Assembly (NCBI GenBank): GCA_023435505.1
Contig: JAEYRR010000107.1
Location: 1 to 12,279, forward strand
Origin: Bacillota bacterium
GTDB taxonomy: Bacteria > Bacillota > Clostridia > Lachnospirales > Lachnospiraceae
DNA length: 12,279 nt
Reading direction: 5' to 3'
Positions 8,053-12,279 of the stretch are shown piece after piece; position 1 is the stretch's first letter; every line of letters starts with the position of its first letter. The notes under the pieces are model-generated. The model ran no database searches. It was not told where the DNA came from and saw nothing but the letters and a program-made list of their open reading frames with translations. The position numbers and the translations under genes are program-made.

Positions 8053-8988
8053 CTATATTCGTTCAAATACTCTTAATTTTGCACTTTTTGAACGGGAATT
8101 TACCTCTAACTCTTCTTCCGTCGGTAAGATGGGTTTCCTTGTGATTACTTTCCCCATAGACTTTCTGCCGCAAACACAAACTGGAAAAGAAGGAGGGCAC
8201 ACACATGGGTTCTCACTCTCACGGAATATAGTTTTCACAATCCTATCCTCCAAGGAATGGAACGTGATTACGCAGATTCTTCCGCCGGGATTTAATAGCC
8301 CTATCATTTCCTTCAGTGTGTTTTTCAATACTTCAAGTTCTTTATTACACTCAATACGGATTGCCTGAAAGGTCTTCTTTGCTGGATGACCCGTATTCAT
8401 TCTAATTTTTGCTGGTATAGCAGCCTTAATGGCTTCTGTCAGTTGAAAAGTAGTCTCGATAGGAGCCTCATTTCTCATTCTCACAATGTGCTTTGCTATA
8501 TTCTTGGCGAATTTGTCTTCACCATAGTCTCTGATAATACGATACAAGTCCATCTCGCTATAACCATTGACTATATCCTTAGCTGTCAGTTCACAGCGAT
8601 CGTCCATCCTCATATCCAAAGGAGCATCCTCTCTATAAGAAAACCCTCTTTCCACCGTATCTAACTGGTAAGAAGAAACCCCTAAATCAAGTACAATACC
8701 ATCTACTTTTGCAATATCAAGGTCTGTTAACACCTGCTTCATATTGCTATAATTACTTCTCACAATAGTGACTATATCCTTATAAGGAGCAAGCCTTTCA
8801 CTACTTGCCTTAATGGCATCTGCATCCTGATCTATTCCTATAAACCTACCTGGCGCTTTAAGCTTCTTACATACCTGACTAGCATGTCCAGCGCCGCCCA
8901 AGGTTCCGTCTACATATATCCCATCTTCTTTGATATTCAGATTGCCAATTGTTTCTTCAAGCAATACTGAATAGTGTTTAAATTCCAT
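8053..8988 (-). CDS. rsmH: 16S rRNA (cytosine-1402-N4)-methyltransferase RsmH (MraW)
   Basis: S-adenosylmethionine-dependent enzyme that N4-methylates C1402 in the decoding centre of 16S rRNA. At 311 residues it has full length. It shows the SAM-binding [10 protein letters not shown] (27-36), the acidic GIDQDADAI (51-59), the family signature [11 protein letters not shown] (100-110) with RGFSY and PLDMRMD (123-129), and [12 protein letters not shown] (241-252). A Cys cluster [12 protein letters not shown] (262-273) is the usual RsmH feature. The start is firm: the sequence AGGAGG lies seven bases before the ATG, and its first bases are the stop codon of mraZ, so the two genes are probably translationally coupled. 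Confidence 0.97.
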   Translation of the reverse strand: MEFKHYSVLLEETIGNLNIKEDGIYVDGTLGGAGHASQVCKKLKAPGRFIGIDQDADAIKASSERLAPYKDIVTIVRSNYSNMKQVLTDLDIAKVDGIVLDLGVSSYQLDTVERGFSYREDAPLDMRMDDRCELTAKDIVNGYSEMDLYRIIRDYGEDKFAKNIAKHIVRMRNEAPIETTFQLTEAIKAAIPAKIRMNTGHPAKKTFQAIRIECNKELEVLKNTLKEMIGLLNPGGRICVITFHSLEDRIVKTIFRESENPCVCPPSFPVCVCGRKSMGKVITRKPILPTEEELEVNSRSKSAKLRVFERI

Positions 8989-8999
8989 AGAATTTCCTC

Positions 9000-9428
9000 C
9001 TAAAAGCTTAGACCAAATTCTGACATATGTTCAGCCACTTCATCCATATCACCATAATCATTGTTGCTCTCCCAACGTTCCTTCGCCCATATCTCCACTT
9101 TGTTGAGCACACCAACAAACACTACATCCTTCTCCAATGCGGCATGTTCCCTCAATTTGGATGGTATTAGGATTCTACCTTGCTTGTCCACCTCACAGGT
9201 AGCAGCCCCAGCCATAAAATAACGCTGTAACTGTCTGGCATCTTTACTTCCAGGAAGTTCTTTTAACTGTGAAACAAAGCTTGTCCATTCTTCTTCAGGA
9301 TACACAAATAAACAGCCGTCTAAGCCTAGAGTAACCACAAATTCTTCTCCTAATGCATCTCTAAACTTGGCTGGAACAATAATTCTGCTTTTCGCATCTA
9401 TTGTATGATTGTATTCCCCCATGAACAT
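9000..9428 (-). CDS. mraZ: Transcriptional regulator MraZ
   Basis: DNA-binding protein of the AbrB-like swapped-hairpin fold that represses, or in some species activates, the dcw operon through repeats in its own promoter region. The 142 residues hold two tandem half-domains, each with the DxxxR motif: DAKSR (11-15; DAKGR is more usual) and DKQGR (81-85). I place the start at the ATG at 9428 (MFMGEY, as in B. subtilis MraZ) because AGGTGA precedes it by five bases; a GTG at 9437 lies inside that signal. It is the first gene of the cluster, preceded by its own promoter and a repeat array fitting the MraZ operator. The stop codon TAG forms part of the rsmH ribosome binding site. Confidence 0.96.
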   Translation of the reverse strand: MFMGEYNHTIDAKSRIIVPAKFRDALGEEFVVTLGLDGCLFVYPEEEWTSFVSQLKELPGSKDARQLQRYFMAGAATCEVDKQGRILIPSKLREHAALEKDVVFVGVLNKVEIWAKERWESNNDYGDMDEVAEHMSEFGLSF

Positions 9429-9433
9429 AGCAT

Positions 9434-9439
9434 TCACCT
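9434..9439 (-). promoter_or_regulatory. Ribosome binding site that fixes the mraZ start
   Basis: AGGTGA on the minus strand ends five bases before the ATG at 9428. The upstream GTG codon at 9437 overlaps this signal and has no ribosome binding site of its own. Confidence 0.7.
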
Positions 9440-9474
9440 GCTTTATCTACGGAAAGTTGGTTGTCTGATCATAT

Positions 9475-9525
9475 CCTCCACTTTCGTGGTCTATTCCACC
9501 ACTTTCCACCACTTTGCTCCACTTA
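9475..9525 (-). promoter_or_regulatory. MraZ operator: four AAAGTGG-type direct repeats
   Basis: On the minus strand the units are TAAGTGGAGC (9525-9516), AAAGTGGTGG (9515-9506), AAAGTGGTGG (9505-9496), an 11-base break, and AAAGTGGAGG (9484-9475). The first three are exactly ten bases apart, one helical turn. MraZ is known to bind AAAGTG[T/G] repeats with three-base spacers in Mycoplasma and TGGGN repeats in E. coli. The array starts at the predicted transcription start, a position suited to repression. Unit four also lies in a small CCAC-GAAA-GTGG hairpin (9489-9478) in the leader RNA. Confidence 0.8.
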
Positions 9526-9532
9526 TAAGGTT

Positions 9533-9561
9533 ATTTTAATATAGTTTTGGGTATTATTCAA
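9533..9561 (-). promoter_or_regulatory. Sigma-A-like promoter of the mraZ/dcw operon
   Basis: TTGAAT (9561-9556, two mismatches to TTGACA) and TAAAAT (9538-9533, one mismatch to TATAAT) are separated by exactly 17 bases. The predicted start near 9526 gives a leader of about 100 bases before mraZ. The placement, between the upstream terminator and the MraZ repeats, supports it. Confidence 0.65.
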
Positions 9562-9574
9562 GTATAAATAGCAA

Positions 9575-9613
9575 CAAAAAAGAAGGCAAAATCCTCGTCG
9601 GGACTTGCCTTCT
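9575..9613 (-). terminator. Intrinsic terminator after lgt
   Basis: The transcript from the minus strand forms a nine-pair stem between AGAAGGCAA (9613-9605) and TTGCCTTCT (9589-9581). The loop can pair three further bases (UCC with GGA). The 3' arm runs into six U residues (9581-9576). It ends the thiN-ychF-lgt unit about 90 bases after lgt and insulates the dcw promoter beyond it. The 85 bases between it and lgt show nothing recognisable. Confidence 0.85.
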
Positions 9614-9701
9614 CTATATCTTGTCTATATTTCCTTACTTTATAGATTTTATACAATATATAGTAAAAATTAATCAATAATTTTTAACTAGTACTTTAGT
9701 C

Positions 9702-10583
9702 CTATTTATTAAACAAACCTTTTACCGTCATTTTTTTATGCCGGCGGTACGCGATAATTGCCACTCCTAGAAGCATTGCGCCTACACTGACAAGCTGAGA
9801 AATAGGGATTTTAGTTCCCCATAGTAACAATTGGTCGGTGCGTAGTCCTTCTATCCAAAAACGTCCTAGCCCATAACCAAATAAATATATAGCGATCATT
9901 TCCCCATCCACTTTTTTATGCTTGGAATACAGTATCATAATAATAAGCAACCCAAAATTCCATAAGGATTCATATAAAAATGTGGGATGGACCTGAATAT
10001 AGTCAATGCCATTAATAGTCTTAATATTATGAAGCATCTGATCAGTAATACTATCCGCTGCAACTTCACTCTTCTTTATCTGCATGGCGAATAATCCAGT
10101 CGTATAATCCCCAAAGGCTTCACGGTTAAAGAAGTTCCCCCATCGTCCAATAATCTGACCGGCAATGAGGCCAAAAATACCGGTATCTGCAAGAACCCAG
10201 AAAGAGATTTTCTTAATCTTTGCATAGACAAGGGCACAAGTGAAAGCAGTTATCACACCACCATAAATAGCTAATCCACCATTGCGGATATTAAATATCT
10301 GCAGCGGATGCTCAACATAATAAGACCACCGAAAAATTACATAGTACAGTCTGGCACCTAACACAGATAAAACAATCGCTATTAATGCAAAGTCCAGATA
10401 TATTTCAGGATCCTGGCCAGTACGCTTTGCCTGCCATCTGGCAACCAGATAACCAATAAACATTCCCAACGCAATAATAATGCCATAGTACGCGATAGGA
10501 AACCCAAATATATTGACTGATTTGCCGATATTATCAAATTCTATTCCCAGATTAGGAAACCTGATACTTACATCTAAAAACAT
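9702..10583 (-). CDS. lgt: Phosphatidylglycerol--prolipoprotein diacylglyceryl transferase Lgt
   Basis: Membrane enzyme that moves diacylglycerol from phosphatidylglycerol to the lipobox cysteine of prolipoproteins, the first step of lipoprotein maturation. The 293 residues contain about seven hydrophobic segments, the signature GRWGNFFNREAFG (146-158), AYYGIIIALG (31-40), HPTFLYES (199-206) and GYGLGRFWIEGLRTD (236-250). Arg147, Arg241 and Glu245 match the functional Arg and Glu residues of E. coli Lgt by motif. The HGG of E. coli (His103) is replaced by YGG in GGLAIYGGVI (102-111). I chose the ATG at 10583 because AAAGGAG precedes it; the GTG at 10598 lies upstream of that signal and has none of its own. 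It follows ychF by 41 bases and is the last gene before a terminator. Confidence 0.95.
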   Translation of the reverse strand: MFLDVSIRFPNLGIEFDNIGKSVNIFGFPIAYYGIIIALGMFIGYLVARWQAKRTGQDPEIYLDFALIAIVLSVLGARLYYVIFRWSYYVEHPLQIFNIRNGGLAIYGGVITAFTCALVYAKIKKISFWVLADTGIFGLIAGQIIGRWGNFFNREAFGDYTTGLFAMQIKKSEVAADSITDQMLHNIKTINGIDYIQVHPTFLYESLWNFGLLIIMILYSKHKKVDGEMIAIYLFGYGLGRFWIEGLRTDQLLLWGTKIPISQLVSVGAMLLGVAIIAYRRHKKMTVKGLFNK

Positions 10584-10587
10584 TGTA

Positions 10588-10594
10588 CTCCTTT
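10588..10594 (-). promoter_or_regulatory. Ribosome binding site that fixes the lgt start
   Basis: AAAGGAG on the minus strand ends four bases before the ATG at 10583. The spacing is a little short but the match is strong, and the GTG at 10598 is upstream of it. Confidence 0.7.
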
Positions 10595-10624
10595 CCACCG
10601 AAGCGGTGTTTGAGGCATAACAAC

Positions 10625-11722
10625 CTATACATTAAAGCGGAACAGTACTACATCCCCATCCTGCATTACATATTCTTTTCCTTCTAGTTTAACTAAGCCC
10701 TTTTCTTTGGCGGCTGCGTGAGTACCACAGGATACTAGATTGTCGTAATTGACCACTTCCGCACAGATAAAACCTCGTTCAAAGTCTGTATGAATCTTAC
10801 CTGCAGCCTGAGGAGCCTTTGTCCCTATCTTAATAGTCCATGCTCTTGTCTCCTGAACACCAGCTGTTAAAAAGCTCATTAGACCTAACAGTCGGTAGCT
10901 AGCTTTGATGAGTTTATCCAGACCAGATTCTTTGATTCCCAAATCTTCTAAGAATTCTTGTTTTTCTTAATCATCCAGTTCAGCAATCTCCTGATCAATC
11001 TGTGCGCAAACAACAAATACTTCACTGCCATCCTTAGTAGCAAACTCTCTAACTTCCGTTACAAATTCGTTGTTAGCTCCGTCATCAGCAAGATCTTCTT
11101 CCGTTACGTTAGCTGCATAGATAACTGGTTTTGCAGTAAGTAGGTTATAACCCTCAAATAAAGCCTTTTCCTCGTCGTCCTCAGTTTCGTAACCCATTGC
11201 AAGTTTTCCATCCTCCAGACGTGCTTTCAAACGATTCAAAAGTTCCAGTTCTTTAGCAAGAGTTTTATCCATCTTAGCTCCTTTTGCCACTCTGGATATA
11301 CGTCTTTCTAAAATCTCTATGTCTGAGAAGATTAACTCTAACTGTATCGTCTCAATATCACGCAGTGGATCTACTGAGCCGTCCACGTGGATAATATTAG
11401 AATCCTCAAAGCAACGAACTACGTGAACTATAGCATCTACTTCACGTATATTGGATAAAAACTGATTACCAAGTCCCTCTCCCTTAGAAGCTCCTTTAAC
11501 CAAACCAGCTATATCCACAAACTCTATTGTTGCATTGACAATTTTCTGTGTCTTATATAAATCTCCCAATACTTTAAACCTTTGATCAGGTACCGGTACA
11601 ATTCCCACATTTGGATCAATGGTACAGAATGGATAATTGGCTGATTCAGCACCTGCTTTTGTTAATGCGTTAAATAAAGTACTTTTACCCACATTTGGTA
11701 ATCCTACTATTCCTAATTTCAT
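10625..11722 (-). pseudogene. ychF: ychF (OLA1-type ribosome-binding ATPase) interrupted by one in-frame stop codon
   Basis: YchF is a nearly universal P-loop protein of the Obg-related group that binds ribosomes and prefers ATP to GTP. From the ATG at 11722 the frame covers 365 codons, the normal family length, with TAA at codon 252. The first part has GLPNVGKST (7-15), DIAGL (70-74) and the NxxE box NVTEE (205-209) that replaces NKxD in this family. The part after the stop stays in the same frame and is intact: EKQEFLEDLGIKESGLDKL, then RAWTIKIGTKAPQAAG, HTDFERGF and the closing DGDVVLFRFNV of the TGS-like domain, ending with TAG. Homologues read ELDDEEK at this point, so GAA to TAA is a one-base change. 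The 251-residue product would lack the C-terminal domain. It could be a sequencing error, in which case the gene is functional. Upstream thiN is 46 bases away. Confidence 0.85.
10967..10969 (-). other. Premature TAA at codon 252 of ychF
   Basis: The minus strand reads CTG GAT GAT TAA GAA AAA CAA. No bases are lost or gained: both sides are in one frame. TAA also ends murD, mraY, the first PBP and thiN in this window, so it is not a sense codon here. The next possible start, TTG at 10942, has no good ribosome binding site. Confidence 0.9.
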
Positions 11723-11731
11723 ATGTGACAT

Positions 11732-11738
11732 CCTTTCT
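11732..11738 (-). promoter_or_regulatory. Ribosome binding site that fixes the ychF start
   Basis: AGAAAGG on the minus strand lies nine bases before the ATG at 11722, which gives the standard MKLGIVGLPNVGKS beginning. An in-frame ATG at 11731 lies only one base from this signal and is too close to be used. Confidence 0.75.
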
Positions 11739-11768
11739 TTCTATCCATCTATTGTTTTAGACAACGGT

Positions 11769-12279
11769 TTAGTCCTTGGATTCTATTACTATCAAAATTC
11801 CGGAATCAAAGGCAACGCATGCCTTCTCACCGACAACCTCATTACTCACTCCAAGACTATTTCCCTGTGTTAGTGTATACTGTTGTAAGGGATATTTAAA
11901 TCCCTGTAAGGTAAGCCCAACAACCTTTTCAGAAAAAGGAAGTAAAGAAACATAACGACCCAAGCACTCACTTTTTGTAAGAGAAAAACTTTCATTTCTT
12001 AGATAGATTTTATTGTTCCTATCAAGTATACAAGCTTTTACCTGATAACACAATGGTATCATCAAAAGATTGATATTGGCTAATACATGATCGATCCTAG
12101 TGCCGGTTGCCCCTAAGAGTACAATCTCCTCTTGTTCTGTAACCTGGCTGCTAGCCCACTCCAGTGCTACCTGAGTATCCGTCATATCTTTTTCCGGCTT
12201 TAGATTGATGATTTCTGAGACATTCCCAAATATACCCTCTTTATACTTCCCGAGGACTTTAGCATCCACAGAATCAAAG
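11769..12279 (-). CDS. thiN: Thiamine pyrophosphokinase ThiN (5' end outside window)
   Basis: Cytoplasmic enzyme that converts thiamine and ATP to thiamine pyrophosphate and AMP. About 170 C-terminal residues are present and the frame stays open to the right edge, where it reads FDS, the end of the family's GDFDS motif, so the true start lies outside. The track of motifs continues with PEKDMTDTQVAL, GATGTRIDHVLANINLL (GATGGR is more usual) and, near the end, GVSNEVVG and a SGILIVIE strand typical of the thiamine-binding C-terminal domain. A GTG codon at 12269 is internal. In many Firmicutes thiN follows rsgA and rpe, so those may lie further right; that cannot be seen here. It probably heads into ychF and lgt in one transcript. 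Confidence 0.92.
   Translation of the reverse strand, partial: FDSVDAKVLGKYKEGIFGNVSEIINLKPEKDMTDTQVALEWASSQVTEQEEIVLLGATGTRIDHVLANINLLMIPLCYQVKACILDRNNKIYLRNESFSLTKSECLGRYVSLLPFSEKVVGLTLQGFKYPLQQYTLTQGNSLGVSNEVVGEKACVAFDSGILIVIESKD

Noticed and set aside
7958..8368. 136-residue plus-strand ORF and other plus-strand ORFs across the window
   Set aside because: They lie antisense to well-conserved genes, have no family motifs and are shadows of the coding strand.
10596..10610. CACCG-CTT-CGGTG hairpin between ychF and lgt
   Set aside because: Only five pairs and followed by the lgt ribosome binding site rather than a U-tract, so it is neither a terminator nor a supported regulator.
10625..10942. 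Separate 105-residue protein starting at TTG 10942
   Set aside because: It is the in-frame C-terminal part of ychF; the frame is continuous across the TAA and no convincing ribosome binding site precedes the TTG.
10967..10969. Reassigned stop codon or programmed recoding
   Set aside because: TAA ends several intact genes in this window, and no stimulatory context is evident at this site.
10967..11731. Frameshift between the two ychF parts
   Set aside because: Reading across the junction shows both sides in the same frame with expected spacing (LDD-stop-EKQEFLEDLG), so it is a substitution, not an indel.

Overview
The window is a low-GC stretch of a Gram-positive chromosome, most likely from a spore-forming Clostridia (Lachnospiraceae-like; Lachnoclostridium/Clostridium phytofermentans is a plausible but unproven relative). 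This rests on the strong AGGAGG-type ribosome binding sites, frequent close relatives of Bacillus/Clostridium cell-wall proteins, a SpoVD-type penicillin-binding protein, and the MraZ/RsmH/FtsL/PBP gene order. All ten genes are on the minus strand, so transcription runs from the right edge to the left edge. I see no mobile element, CRISPR array, tRNA or rRNA, and no gap between genes longer than 273 bases.

Right part (about 12279 to 9575): thiN (thiamine pyrophosphokinase, cut by the window edge), ychF (conserved P-loop ATPase) and lgt (prolipoprotein diacylglyceryl transferase), separated by 41-46 bases and probably one transcription unit that ends at a clear intrinsic terminator at 9575-9613. 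ychF carries an in-frame TAA at codon 252, while everything downstream of that codon remains a well-conserved YchF C-terminus. It is therefore a single-base nonsense allele or a sequencing error rather than a decayed gene.

Left part (9561 to 1): the division and cell wall (dcw) cluster mraZ-rsmH-ftsL-pbp(ftsI)-spoVD-mraY-murD-ftsW/spoVE, continuing past the left edge. A sigma-A-like promoter lies 13 bases beyond the terminator and is followed by four 10-base AAAGTGG-type repeats that match the known MraZ operator pattern, so the first gene probably autoregulates the cluster. The products act together: MraY makes lipid I, MurD adds D-Glu to UDP-MurNAc-L-Ala, FtsW/SpoVE (SEDS) polymerises lipid II with a class B PBP partner that cross-links, FtsL scaffolds that pair at the septum, and RsmH methylates 16S rRNA. 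murE and murF are not in their usual place between spoVD and mraY.

The region is otherwise ordinary core genome. The points worth a second look are the ychF stop, the MraZ operator, an RNA helix that could hide the spoVD ribosome binding site, the KTA (not KTG) active-site box of SpoVD, and the Thr/Ala/Ser/Pro repeat tail of the upstream PBP. I did not find an undescribed system here.
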